A DNA stretch of 64,000 nt from Pseudomonas sp. MYb327 (GTDB lineage: Bacteria > Pseudomonadota > Gammaproteobacteria > Pseudomonadales > Pseudomonadaceae), in the NCBI RefSeq assembly GCF_040438925.1, contig NZ_CP159258.1:2432001-2496000 (forward strand). The letters run 5' to 3'. Numbering within the stretch: the stretch's first letter is position 1; the number at the start of each line of letters is the position of its first letter. Shown piece after piece: positions 1 through 7,975 of this stretch. Below the pieces are notes generated by a model, which saw nothing but the letters and a program-made list of their open reading frames with translations, had not been told where the DNA came from and made no database searches. A program made the translations under genes and the position numbers.

Positions 1-387
1 GTCCGTAGCCTGCTGACCATTTTTATCGTTTTCAGCAGCGCCAATCTCGCCGGCATGACCGGTGCACTCCCCGGTGGTTTGAACCTGCCGGCCAGCACGA
101 CCGGTTGGCTGGCACTTGCCACGTTGGTGGTGCTCTACGGCACCGGTTTTATCGTGTTGTTCATGTCGGTGCCACGCCTGAACATGTCGCGAAATGCCCC
201 GGTAATGAACATCGAGCCCCTGGCCACGCTGTTGATGGGCTGGGTGGTGCTGGACCAGATGCTCAGCGCAGGTCAGGTGCTGGGCGGCGTGATTGTCGTC
301 ACCGGCATCGTGTTGTTGACCTATCGCAAGACGGCCCACACACCCGGTGCCGCGCGCCCCATTGCTGGTATCCCGAAGCGCAACTAA
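1..387 (+). CDS. EamA/DMT-family transporter, C-terminal part (cut by window edge)
   Basis: The frame is open from base 1, so the true start lies outside the window. The visible 128 residues are hydrophobic, with about four membrane segments, and end in the typical EamA (drug/metabolite transporter) tail, where an N-I-E-P-L motif is followed by a helix, a short loop and a last helix ending in a Tyr-Arg-Lys stretch. Such proteins are inner-membrane permeases for small metabolites. The substrate cannot be read from this fragment. A hairpin followed by T residues lies about 35 bases after the stop. Confidence 0.75.
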   Translation, partial: VRSLLTIFIVFSSANLAGMTGALPGGLNLPASTTGWLALATLVVLYGTGFIVLFMSVPRLNMSRNAPVMNIEPLATLLMGWVVLDQMLSAGQVLGGVIVVTGIVLLTYRKTAHTPGAARPIAGIPKRN

Positions 388-422
388 ACAACCCGCCGAC
401 CTCAAAAAGCCCCAGATACAAC

Positions 423-459
423 AAAGCCCGCTGAGCCCGTTCCGGTTCGGCGGGCTTTT
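423..459 (+). terminator. Intrinsic terminator after the EamA gene
   Basis: AAAGCCCGC at 423-431 pairs with GCGGGCTTTT at 450-459, giving a GC-rich stem that ends in T residues. It sits between the EamA stop and the ohr gene. Confidence 0.7.
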
Positions 460-560
460 CGCATTCAACATGACTCTGAACCGTTTGTCGCCAAGGCAAG
501 AAATGACCTCTTGACGAAAAACGGGTTCTGCGAGAAGATCATTTCCATCGGATGCGATGT

Positions 561-573
561 GAACGCATACGAC
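561..573 (+). promoter_or_regulatory. Candidate OhrR operator half upstream of first ohr
   Basis: CGCATACGAC, ending at 573, recurs exactly upstream of ohrR (1680-1689), where it is part of the near-perfect dyad ATACGACGTAT. It lies about 40 bases before the first ohr start. That it is an OhrR site is inferred from its recurrence at genes OhrR is known to control in other bacteria. Confidence 0.4.
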
Positions 574-612
574 ACTAAACCAAACCCAATTGCACCGTCG
601 AGGATTCACCCC

Positions 613-1065
613 ATGAGCAAGATCGAAAAAGTCCTGGTTACCGGTAAAACCCACACCACCCTCAACGCCGCTGGCAAAACATCGCGCGGCCATAACGGCA
701 ACCTCGATATCGAGCTCTCGTCGCCAGGCAATGCCAAACCGGCCCACATTTTCGTCGGCACCCAACCGCACCCGACTGCCGAGCAATTGTTCGCCGGCGC
801 CTGGTCGGCCTGCTACATCGCCGCCGTTGGCCTGGCTGCCAAAGAATTCAAGGTGGAACTGCCAGCAGACGTGTCGGTAGATATCGAAGTCGATCTGGGC
901 CAGACCGGTAACGCCTACTTCCTGCAATCGCGGATCACTCTTCGCCTGCCGGGTATCGCACACGATACCGCGACCGCAATCGCCCATGCCGCCGACCAAA
1001 TGTGCCCGTACTCCAAAGCCACTCGCGGCAACATCGACGTGGCCCTGAATGTGATTACCGAGTAA
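613..1065 (+). CDS. ohr: Organic hydroperoxide resistance protein (Ohr), copy 1
   Basis: A 150-residue OsmC/Ohr-family peroxidase. Ohr enzymes reduce organic and fatty-acid hydroperoxides in the cytoplasm using a reactive Cys pair recharged by lipoylated proteins. Both expected cysteines are present: Cys67 in A-W-S-A-C-Y and Cys131 in M-C-P-Y-S-K, followed by the conserved G-N-I-D-V-A-L-N-V end. The start is the ATG at 613; an upstream in-frame extension to 511 lacks family similarity, while MSKIEKV matches copy 2 exactly. It is one of two tandem paralogues followed by an OhrR-type regulator. Confidence 0.93.
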   Translation: MSKIEKVLVTGKTHTTLNAAGKTSRGHNGNLDIELSSPGNAKPAHIFVGTQPHPTAEQLFAGAWSACYIAAVGLAAKEFKVELPADVSVDIEVDLGQTGNAYFLQSRITLRLPGIAHDTATAIAHAADQMCPYSKATRGNIDVALNVITE

Positions 1066-1076
1066 TTTTTCCCGCT

Positions 1077-1109
1077 ATACGTATCGCGTGCGATGTATTC
1101 GCACGCGAT
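1077..1109 (+). promoter_or_regulatory. Palindromes upstream of second ohr (candidate OhrR operator)
   Basis: The perfect 8-base palindrome ATACGTAT (1077-1084) abuts a perfect 11-base inverted repeat (1083-1093 and 1099-1109, 5-base spacer) ending 29 bases before the second ohr start. The related dyad ATACGACGTAT occurs before ohrR. A role as an OhrR operator is inferred; the larger repeat could instead be a transcript hairpin between the two ohr genes. Confidence 0.45.
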
Positions 1110-1138
1110 TTATAACAACGAAATCCGAGGACATCATC

Positions 1139-1591
1139 ATGAGCAAGATCGAAAAAGTACTGGCCACCGGCAAAACCCACACCACCCACAGCAACGCTGA
1201 CTCCACTTTGCGTGGTCATAACGGCAACCTCGACATCGTCTTGTCCTCGCCCGGCAGCGCACAACCGGCACATGTTTTCGCCGCCACCCAACCGCACCCG
1301 AAAGCCGAACAACTGTTCGCCGGCGCGTGGTCGGCGTGCTACACCGCGGCAGTTGGCCTGGTCGCGGCCGAACGCAACATTGCGCTGCCGGCGGACCTGT
1401 CCGTCGACATCGAAGTGGACCTCGGCCAGACCGGTGCGGCGTACTTCCTTCAAGCTCGCCTGACGCTGCGCGCCCCAGGCCTGGCACAGGATGTCGCGAC
1501 CGAATTGGCCCACATCGCCGATTCCATCTGCCCGTACTCCAAGGCAACCCGCGGCAACATTGATGTGGCTCTGAATGTCATCACCGCGTAA
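1139..1591 (+). CDS. ohr: Organic hydroperoxide resistance protein (Ohr), copy 2
   Basis: A second 150-residue Ohr protein, collinear with copy 1 without gaps and with the same cysteines, Cys67 and Cys131. Differences are spread along the chain, so this is an older tandem duplication rather than a recent one. The start ATG at 1139 is preceded by a purine-rich site (CGAGG) and encodes the same MSKIEKVL start as copy 1. It has its own palindromic upstream region, so the two genes may be expressed separately. The role is detoxification of organic hydroperoxides, with ohrR directly downstream. Confidence 0.93.
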   Translation: MSKIEKVLATGKTHTTHSNADSTLRGHNGNLDIVLSSPGSAQPAHVFAATQPHPKAEQLFAGAWSACYTAAVGLVAAERNIALPADLSVDIEVDLGQTGAAYFLQARLTLRAPGLAQDVATELAHIADSICPYSKATRGNIDVALNVITA

Positions 1592-1600
1592 TGCCCCGAG

Positions 1601-1636
1601 CGGCCGGTTCGCCTGGGTCAAACCCGGCACCGGCCG
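1601..1636 (+). terminator. Hairpin between ohr copy 2 and ohrR
   Basis: CGGCCGGT (1601-1608) pairs with ACCGGCCG (1629-1636), with a possible inner GGGT/ACCC stem. There is only a weak T stretch after it. Probably a transcript end or stabilising hairpin. Confidence 0.4.
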
Positions 1637-1682
1637 TCGGCCTTTGTTGCTAGACGTATTGGAGCACTTCCGACACCATCGC

Positions 1683-1693
1683 ATACGACGTAT
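1683..1693 (+). promoter_or_regulatory. Candidate OhrR operator upstream of ohrR
   Basis: ATACGACGTAT is a dyad of ATACG and CGTAT around one central base, 46 bases before the ohrR start. Part of it recurs before the first ohr. This would fit autoregulation, which is known for OhrR in other bacteria. Inferred. Confidence 0.45.
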
Positions 1694-1739
1694 AGTTTCT
1701 GCTTTGCAAGACATCCGTCCTTGATCAAAGAGAACGCCC

Positions 1740-2198
1740 ATGAAAATCACCGACAAGACCTCCGCCCTGGATCTGAAGCTCTCCGACTTCCTGTGTTTTG
1801 CGGTTTATTCCACCAACCTGGCGTTCGGTAAAGCCTATAAGCCAATGCTCGAACGGCTTGGCTTGACCTACACGCAATACATCACCTTGGTGGCGCTGTG
1901 GGAACAAGACAATCAGACCGTCGGCAGCCTCGGGGAAAAGCTGTTCCTCGAATCCAACACCCTCACCCCTATTCTCAAAAAACTCGAAGCGATGGGTTAC
2001 CTGCTGCGCCAGCGCGACCCGGAAGACGAGCGTCAGGTGCGTATCAGTCTGACGAATGAAGGTCGAAAACTGCGCGAAGGCCTCTCGGAGGACGGCTTCC
2101 CACAAACCGGCCTGGATCCCGACGACTTCGTGCAAATGCAGCAGGCCATCGTGGCGCTGCGCAATAACCTCATTCGCACGACCAATAACGATAAGTAA
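1740..2198 (+). CDS. ohrR: MarR-family organic peroxide sensor OhrR
   Basis: A 152-residue winged-helix MarR protein. The N-terminal signature F-L-C-F-A-V-Y-S holds the peroxide-sensing Cys19, followed by the conserved [11 protein letters not shown] segment and the recognition helix and wing ([11 protein letters not shown] and R-D-P-E-D-E-R-Q). Cys19 is the only cysteine, so it resembles the one-Cys OhrR type of Bacillus rather than the two-Cys type of Xanthomonas. OhrR represses ohr until its Cys is oxidised by organic peroxide. It lies downstream of, and on the same strand as, both ohr genes, with its own upstream dyad. Confidence 0.92.
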   Translation: MKITDKTSALDLKLSDFLCFAVYSTNLAFGKAYKPMLERLGLTYTQYITLVALWEQDNQTVGSLGEKLFLESNTLTPILKKLEAMGYLLRQRDPEDERQVRISLTNEGRKLREGLSEDGFPQTGLDPDDFVQMQQAIVALRNNLIRTTNNDK

Positions 2199-2267
2199 AC
2201 GTTGGCGCGGCAAAACTGATTCCTGCTGGTAGAAGTCAGCGATTGCGGTCACTCGTACCACAAAGGT

Positions 2268-2287
2268 AGTATTGAGAACGATTCACA
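2268..2287 (+). promoter_or_regulatory. Fur-box-like site before the ECF sigma gene
   Basis: The stretch TTGAGAACGATTCACAC (about 2272-2288) resembles the GAGAAxGATTCTCA-type Fur boxes found before pseudomonad fecI-like genes. It lies about 25 bases before the GTG start. The match is partial, so the call is tentative. Confidence 0.4.
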
Positions 2288-2309
2288 CTACCATCTGGAA
2301 TGACGACCG

Positions 2310-2816
2310 GTGCAACCTCCTTCGCCCAGCAAGCTGAGCTACTTTTTCAGCGATCATCACCGTTGGCTGCTGCAGCATATTCAGCGACGGCTGCGCAATC
2401 ACGCGGACGCCGAGGACACCGCCGCCGATACGTTTTGCCAGATGCTGGTGGCCCGCGTCGATCCCGACAGCATCGAGCAACCTCGCGCTTATCTCTCGAC
2501 CATCGCCCGGCGGCTAATTTTCGACCGGCATCGTCGGCGCAAACTGGAACTGGCCTATCTGGAGCGCCTCTCCACCCTGCCCGAAATGCTGGCGCCGTCC
2601 CCGGAAGAACAACTGCAACTGATTGAAGCCCTGGTCGCCATCGACCGGGCGCTGGACGGCTTGCCAATAGTGGTCAAGGCGACCTTCCTCTATAGCCAGC
2701 TGGACGGCATGAGTTACGTGGCAATCGCCAAAAAACTGGGTCTGTCGGAACGCACCGTCAGCCGCTACATGAAACAGGCGTTGCTGCAGTGTTACTTGAG
2801 CGAGTCTGCACCATGA
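2310..2816 (+). CDS. ECF sigma-70 factor, FecI-like (iron starvation)
   Basis: A 168-residue extracytoplasmic-function sigma factor. Region 2 (around residues 10-70) contains R-N-H-A-D-A-E-D-T-A-A-D-T-F, and region 4 (around 105-160) ends with a helix-turn-helix, L-G-L-S-E-R-T-V-S-R-Y-M. The start is a GTG at 2310, as no in-frame ATG precedes the domain. The last four bases overlap the next gene (ATGA, 2813-2816), so sigma and anti-sigma are translationally coupled. FecI-type factors direct RNA polymerase to the gene of the partner TonB receptor, which is the next gene but one. Confidence 0.9.
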   Translation: MQPPSPSKLSYFFSDHHRWLLQHIQRRLRNHADAEDTAADTFCQMLVARVDPDSIEQPRAYLSTIARRLIFDRHRRRKLELAYLERLSTLPEMLAPSPEEQLQLIEALVAIDRALDGLPIVVKATFLYSQLDGMSYVAIAKKLGLSERTVSRYMKQALLQCYLSESAP

Positions 2817-3793
2817 GCAAATCGCGCCTGGACCCTGTCAGCGAGCAAGCCATTGACTGGATGGTGCGGCTGCGCGCCAGCACGCCAACGCCTGCACTTG
2901 AGGAACGTTTCACCACCTGGTTGAGCGAGGACCCTGCGCACGCTCAAGCCTGGGCAAAAATGCAGGAACGCATTGGCGGGTCCTTCAATACGGTTCGTGC
3001 CCTCGACCGACGTTTGCCCGGTCACTCCGAACATGCCCGCCAACTTCTATTGCAGCCACAGACTTCTCGGCGTGATGCGCTGCGGGTGATCGCCGGCCTG
3101 GGGCTGCTGGGTGGCGGTTTATGGCTGGGAGCACGCAGCCCGCTGGGCGATAGCCTGTTCGCCGATCTGCACACTGCACGTGGCCAGCGCGAGAGTTTCC
3201 ATCTGGCTGATGGCAGCCGCTTGAGCCTCAACGCTGACAGCGCCGTGGACCTGCAATTTGATGAGAATCAGAGGCTGGTCATCCTGCGTCACGGCGAACT
3301 GATCATTCAGGTGGCCCCCGATCCCAAGCGTCCCCTGCGCGTGCGTACCACCCAAGGCGAAATACGCGCGCTGGGCACACGTTTCCTGGTCTCCCAGGAG
3401 CAAGACGCCAGTCGCGTGGTGGTGCTGGAGCATTCGGTCGAAGCCAGGCTCTTCGATGGCACCCGGCGTGACTTGCAAGAGGGAGAGTCCGCCCTGCTCT
3501 ACGCGCGTCGGATCGATCCGGTGGTCGGCGATCAACGATATCGCGCCGATTGGCTCAGCGGACGGCTGAACGTGCTGGACGAGCCACTGGTAAAAGTCGT
3601 CGATGCCCTGCGCCCCTATAGCCGAGGGTTTGTCCGCGTATCCCCTGAAGTCCGCGACTTGCGCGTCCAAGGCGTATTCCCACTGAACGACCCTGAAAGA
3701 ACCTTTGCAGCACTGGCTGAAACCCTGCCAATCCGGGTGGATCACTACAGCCCGTGGCTGACGTTGATCCGCGCAAAATCGGACCGGGAATAA
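2813..3793 (+). CDS. FecR-family anti-sigma factor / transmembrane sensor
   Basis: A 326-residue sensor starting at the ATG at 2813, which overlaps the sigma stop. Residues 10-55 match the N-terminal DUF4880 cytoplasmic domain (E-Q-A-I-D-W-M-V-R-L and D-P-A-H-A-Q-A-W-A). A single membrane segment spans about 91-108 and is preceded by a twin Arg (S-R-R-D-A-L). The periplasmic FecR domain (about 115-230) and a C-terminal signalling domain follow. It holds the ECF factor inactive, or assists it, until the ferri-siderophore-loaded receptor contacts its periplasmic part. The receptor gene follows after 86 bases. Confidence 0.9.
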   Translation: MSKSRLDPVSEQAIDWMVRLRASTPTPALEERFTTWLSEDPAHAQAWAKMQERIGGSFNTVRALDRRLPGHSEHARQLLLQPQTSRRDALRVIAGLGLLGGGLWLGARSPLGDSLFADLHTARGQRESFHLADGSRLSLNADSAVDLQFDENQRLVILRHGELIIQVAPDPKRPLRVRTTQGEIRALGTRFLVSQEQDASRVVVLEHSVEARLFDGTRRDLQEGESALLYARRIDPVVGDQRYRADWLSGRLNVLDEPLVKVVDALRPYSRGFVRVSPEVRDLRVQGVFPLNDPERTFAALAETLPIRVDHYSPWLTLIRAKSDRE

Positions 3794-3879
3794 TTTTTTT
3801 GAAAATGACTCTTATTTGTGTCTGGTTTTCATTTCTCATCCCACCTATCTCCTGACACTTACACCTTCAGGAGAATGCT

Positions 3880-6321
3880 GTGTTCAACCCGTGGTCCCAC
3901 TCGCTTTCCGTCGCCGTTGCCCTGGCAAGCCTGGCAGGTTCAACTTTAGCGCAGGCGCAAACCCTGTCCTTCAACCTGCCCGCCGGCCCGCTCTCCAGTA
4001 CGTTGAACGCCATTGCCAGCCAGAGCGGGCACATCATTTCGCTGGAGCCGGCACTCGTGCAAGGCAAGCGGGCGCCCGCCGTCGTCGGCCAGATGTCACC
4101 TGAACAGGCCGTGCAGGCGGCGCTGACAGGCAGCGGCCTGCAATTGCGAGTCACCGAACAGGGCAATTTCAGCGTCGAGCCGATCGCGGCCAGCGACACC
4201 ACGCTGCAACTGGGTGCGACCAACATCATCGAAAGCAGCAACGATGCCACGACCGAAGGCTCGGGCTCCTACGCTGCACGAGCGGTGACCATCGGCAAGG
4301 GCACACACACCCTCAAGGAAATTCCGCAGTCGGTCACGGTGATGACCCGCAAACAAATGGACGATCAGGACCTCACCGACCTCAAAGACGCGGCGAACAA
4401 GACAACTGGTCTGGTCGGCGTTCAGGGCGTGGGCAAGGGCTTGATCCTGACCTCGCGCGGTTTCCAGATCGATGACTGGCAGTACGACGGCGTGCCGATC
4501 CCCCGCAATACCTACGCGCTGGGTAACTGGGCCACCCAGGACCTGATCTTCTTTGATCGCATGGAGGTACTGCGCGGCGCATCCGGGTTGCTTCAAGGCA
4601 CCGGCAGCCCCGGCGGCGCCATCAACCTGGTGCGCAAGCGCGGCCAGAATGCACCGACCGTGACCGTCACCGCCAAGGCCGGCTCCTGGGATCACTATGG
4701 CCTGCAACTGGATGCCGGCGGGCCGCTGAATCAGGCTGGCACTGTGCGTGGCCGTTTGGTGGCCGACGAGGATCAGAGCGATTCTTTCATCGACTACGAA
4801 TGGAGCAAGACCCATTCGCTGTACGGCGCGCTGGACATCGATCTGCGTGAGGACACCATCCTGGGCATGGCGGTCAGCTATTCCGATGGCGAGTCGCGCC
4901 CGATGATCCGCGGCCTGCCGCGTTATTCCGACGGCAGCCCCGTCGATGTGTCGCGCTCCACCTACACCGGCGCTCGCTGGAACCATTCGGACATCGATGT
5001 CACCACCGTCTACACCGATCTGGAGCACCGTTTCAACGACGACTGGGCCTTCAAGGTCGGCGCCGTGCACATGACGGAAAACAACAAGGCGAAGAATCAA
5101 CGAGTGCAAAGTAGCGGCGATGGCCTCGAACCCGATGGCAGCGGCGTGCAATACGCGGACTTCGTGACGGATTTCGACGCGACCAAGCTGGGTCTGGACA
5201 TGAACCTGATCGGCCACTTCGACGCCTTGTCCATGCAACACGAAGTCATGATCGGCGGTAACTACTCCAAATACACGTCGGACGACAAGTTCGCTCGAAC
5301 TTTCAATGACAGCACCGACACGATTTTCGGCATTGACCACGAGCGCCCGGAAATCAGCTACGACGGCTTGCTCAATACCCCCGGAGGTCGTGCCACCCCG
5401 AGCAAATACGACATTCGGCAAAAAGGTCTGTACGGCAGCTGGCGGGTCAAGCCGATCGAGCCCTTGACCCTGGTGCTCGGCTCGCGGGTCAGCTGGTACG
5501 ACTACAGCTACAAGTCATGGTCTCAAGTTGCGTTCAGCGACATCGTGACCGAAAACCCGGAAAGCACCGCCAACGAAACCGGTGAAGTCACGCCCTACGC
5601 CGGCATCATCTATGACCTGAACCGCGAATGGGCGGTGTATGCCAGCTACACCGATGTGTTCGAACCCCAAGCCCTGCGCGACGCCAGCGGCAAGATGCTC
5701 AAGCCGGTGATCGGCAGCAACTACGAAGTCGGCCTCAAGGGCGAATTGATGGATGGGCGCGTCAACACTTCCTTGGCCGTGTTCCGTTATGACCAGGAAA
5801 ACCGTGCGCTCAACGACCTGGCATCGGGCTTCGCCTGCGACGGCTGGTACTGCTCGGTAGCTGCGGGAAAAGTGCGTAGCCAGGGGATCGACGCGGAAAT
5901 CAGCGGTGAAGTATTCGCCGGCCTGCAGCTGTTTGCCGGTTACACCTACAACACCACCAAGTACATGGATGACCCTGAAAACGAAGGCAAGGTCTTCAGC
6001 ACCTGGACGCCCAAGCATATGTTGCGGGCCTGGGGTGATTACCAGTTCAACGGCGACTGGAGCCGTGTCAGCACCGGGCTCGGCTTCACCACCCAAAGCC
6101 ATACTTTGGGGTATGAACACACCTACGACGTGCCTGGTTACACCGTGTGGAGTGCCCGCGTCGGCTACCAGCTAACGCCCGAAATCGGCTTGGCGGTGAA
6201 TGCCAACAACCTGTTCGACAAGCACTACTACACGGCGGCATACAACCAGCTTAGCGGCAACAACAACTTTGGCGATCCGCGCAACGTGATGTTCAGCGTG
6301 AAGTACACCCCGCAGTTCTGA
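3880..6321 (+). CDS. TonB-dependent ferri-siderophore receptor with signalling domain
   Basis: An 813-residue outer-membrane receptor starting at a GTG behind AGGAG (3869-3873). It has a signal peptide (about 1-26), a secretin/TonB N-terminal signalling domain (about 28-80, with F-N-L-P-A-G-P-L), a plug domain (around 135-245, with T-L-K-E-I-P-Q-S-V-T-V and the P-G-G-A-I-N-L-V-R-K motif) and a beta-barrel ending in Phe. The signalling domain marks a transducer receptor that reports to the FecR-like protein encoded just upstream. The closest types are FoxA/FiuA-like hydroxamate receptors, but the siderophore cannot be decided from the sequence. Confidence 0.92.
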   Translation: MFNPWSHSLSVAVALASLAGSTLAQAQTLSFNLPAGPLSSTLNAIASQSGHIISLEPALVQGKRAPAVVGQMSPEQAVQAALTGSGLQLRVTEQGNFSVEPIAASDTTLQLGATNIIESSNDATTEGSGSYAARAVTIGKGTHTLKEIPQSVTVMTRKQMDDQDLTDLKDAANKTTGLVGVQGVGKGLILTSRGFQIDDWQYDGVPIPRNTYALGNWATQDLIFFDRMEVLRGASGLLQGTGSPGGAINLVRKRGQNAPTVTVTAKAGSWDHYGLQLDAGGPLNQAGTVRGRLVADEDQSDSFIDYEWSKTHSLYGALDIDLREDTILGMAVSYSDGESRPMIRGLPRYSDGSPVDVSRSTYTGARWNHSDIDVTTVYTDLEHRFNDDWAFKVGAVHMTENNKAKNQRVQSSGDGLEPDGSGVQYADFVTDFDATKLGLDMNLIGHFDALSMQHEVMIGGNYSKYTSDDKFARTFNDSTDTIFGIDHERPEISYDGLLNTPGGRATPSKYDIRQKGLYGSWRVKPIEPLTLVLGSRVSWYDYSYKSWSQVAFSDIVTENPESTANETGEVTPYAGIIYDLNREWAVYASYTDVFEPQALRDASGKMLKPVIGSNYEVGLKGELMDGRVNTSLAVFRYDQENRALNDLASGFACDGWYCSVAAGKVRSQGIDAEISGEVFAGLQLFAGYTYNTTKYMDDPENEGKVFSTWTPKHMLRAWGDYQFNGDWSRVSTGLGFTTQSHTLGYEHTYDVPGYTVWSARVGYQLTPEIGLAVNANNLFDKHYYTAAYNQLSGNNNFGDPRNVMFSVKYTPQF

Positions 6322-6365
6322 CACTGATTGCTGGCGGATAAACGCCAGAAAACTGTGTGCGAGCC

Positions 6366-6425
6366 TGCTCGCGATGCGGCCTGTCATCAACATTCTCGTT
6401 GACTGTCAGGCCCTCATCGCGAGCA
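6366..6425. repeat. REP-like inverted repeat between convergent genes
   Basis: TGCTCGCGAT (6366-6375) and ATCGCGAGCA (6416-6425) form the ends of a long palindrome, with inner GGCCTG/CAGGCC pairs. It lies between the convergent receptor and binding-protein genes and probably also acts as a two-way transcript end. Confidence 0.6.
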
Positions 6426-6457
6426 ATCTTCCACAGGTAGTTCACCGGGATTGGGGT

Positions 6458-7558
6458 TTATTTATCCGACTTGATGCTGGTCCACACTCGTGTGCGAACT
6501 CGCTCAAGCTTTTGCGGCAGCGGTTGCACGACGTACAGGGTTTTCAGTGCTTCGGCGGTTGGCGTCAGGTTCGGATTGCCGGTGATTTCCTCGTTGATCA
6601 GCGGCAGCGAGTCCTTGTTGGCATTCGGATAACCGAGGAAGTCACTGATTGGCGCGATGACTTTCGGGTCGAGCAAGTTGTTGAGAAACTCGTGGGCTTC
6701 TTCCACGTTTTTCGCGCTTTTCGGAATGGCGAAGGTATCAAACCAGATCGGCGCGCCCTCCTTCGGCAAGCGCCAATCGACCACCACACCGTTGCCCGCT
6801 TCTTTGGCGCGATTGCCGAATTGATAGAAGCTGCCGGAGTAACCGATGGCCACGCAGATATCACCGTTGGCGATGTCAGTCATGTACTTGGCGGAGTTGA
6901 AGTAGGTCACGTAAGGGCGAATCTTTAACATCAGGGCCTTGGCTTTTTCGTAGTCATCAGGGTTCTGGCTGTTCGGGTCCAGCCCCAGATAATGCAGGGC
7001 CAACGGCAGGATTTCCGACGGTGAGTCGAGCATCGCCACGCCGCAGGATTTCAGCTTTTCCATGTTTTCCGGCTTGAACACCAGGTCCCAGCTGTCCACC
7101 GGAGCATTCTCGCCAAGCGCGGCCTTGACCTTGGCCGGGTTGAAGCCGATCAGCACGGTGCCGTACATGTAAGGCACGCCGTACTGATTGCCGGGGTCGT
7201 TCTTGTCCAGCAACTTGAGCAGCGCCGGGTCCTGATGGCTCCAGTTGGGCAACTTGGACTTGTCGAGCTTTTGAAACACGCCGGCCTTGATCTGGGTTTC
7301 GATGAACTGGTTGGACGGCACCACCAGGTCATACCCGGAGTTGCCGGTCAGCAGCTTGGCTTCCAGGGACTCATTGGTATCGAAGGTGTCCCAGGTCACT
7401 TTGATGCCGGTCTTTTCGGCGAAGTCCTTGGGTACGGACGGCAGGATGTAGTCCGCCCAGTTGTACACCCTCAACTCGCGCTGTTCGGCGTGCACGGCGC
7501 TGGCCAGCAGCGTCAGCCCACAAACCGTGGCGCCCAGAATGCGTTTCATAGTGTCCAT
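6458..7558 (-). CDS. Periplasmic polyamine-binding protein (PotF/SpuD family)
   Basis: A 366-residue ABC-transporter solute-binding protein. It has a signal peptide (about 1-24, ending V-H-A-E), then the family start L-R-V-Y-N-W-A-D-Y-I, the G-Y-D-L-V-V-P-S motif and the typical W-F-D-T-F-A-I-P-K segment near residue 270. PotF/SpuD proteins bind putrescine or related polyamines in the periplasm. A second in-frame ATG at 7549 is an equally possible start. No ABC permease or ATPase gene is adjacent, so this is an orphan binding protein that must share a transporter encoded elsewhere. Exact ligand unknown. Confidence 0.88.
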   Translation of the reverse strand: MDTMKRILGATVCGLTLLASAVHAEQRELRVYNWADYILPSVPKDFAEKTGIKVTWDTFDTNESLEAKLLTGNSGYDLVVPSNQFIETQIKAGVFQKLDKSKLPNWSHQDPALLKLLDKNDPGNQYGVPYMYGTVLIGFNPAKVKAALGENAPVDSWDLVFKPENMEKLKSCGVAMLDSPSEILPLALHYLGLDPNSQNPDDYEKAKALMLKIRPYVTYFNSAKYMTDIANGDICVAIGYSGSFYQFGNRAKEAGNGVVVDWRLPKEGAPIWFDTFAIPKSAKNVEEAHEFLNNLLDPKVIAPISDFLGYPNANKDSLPLINEEITGNPNLTPTAEALKTLYVVQPLPQKLERVRTRVWTSIKSDK

Positions 7559-7975
7559 GGATCAATTCCCCAATGTCAGCTCGTTGGTTTTTTATGTTCT
7601 GTACACGGCAAGCGGCCTTAAAAAGAAGCCAAGGGCAAGGAAGACAATAACTCTGGTTGTGGATACGCAAGGCCCTATGGAGTCAGCCTTGCACTCCGAT
7701 TCTTGCTGACAGCCTAGACGCTTCATAGCGTGGAGTTGGCCAAAAGGAGATCGAAATGGCCATTTTGCGTGTCCGGATGGATGACGAAAGTGAATGCGGA
7801 AAAATCCGCGCGATCATCGGTCGATGGAACAGGAACGACTAGACTCACCGCTGACCGCACCGGACTGCGATTGATTTGAAGCCACTGCGCTCGATCCGGG
7901 AACTGCATGAATCGAACGGGGTTTGCCATTGCACCCCGCAAGCCGATCAAGCCTGGAATGCCCGCTGGAGTTGGT
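7559..7975. other. Intergenic region between divergent genes
   Basis: About 415 bases separate the binding-protein and antiporter starts. I see no convincing gene, repeat or terminator. Reading frames on both strands here are short and have no family features. It presumably holds both promoters. An in-frame extension of the antiporter back to 7907 enters it but lacks a ribosome-binding site. Confidence 0.5.

Noticed and set aside
3793..3860. Possible second Fur box before the receptor gene
   Set aside because: A/T-rich with GAAAATGA and TTATTTG, but the match to the 19-base consensus is too weak to claim.
4096..5421. Long minus-strand frame opposite the TonB receptor gene
   Set aside because: Antisense shadow; low-complexity Val/Ala/His-rich product, no ribosome-binding site or family motif.
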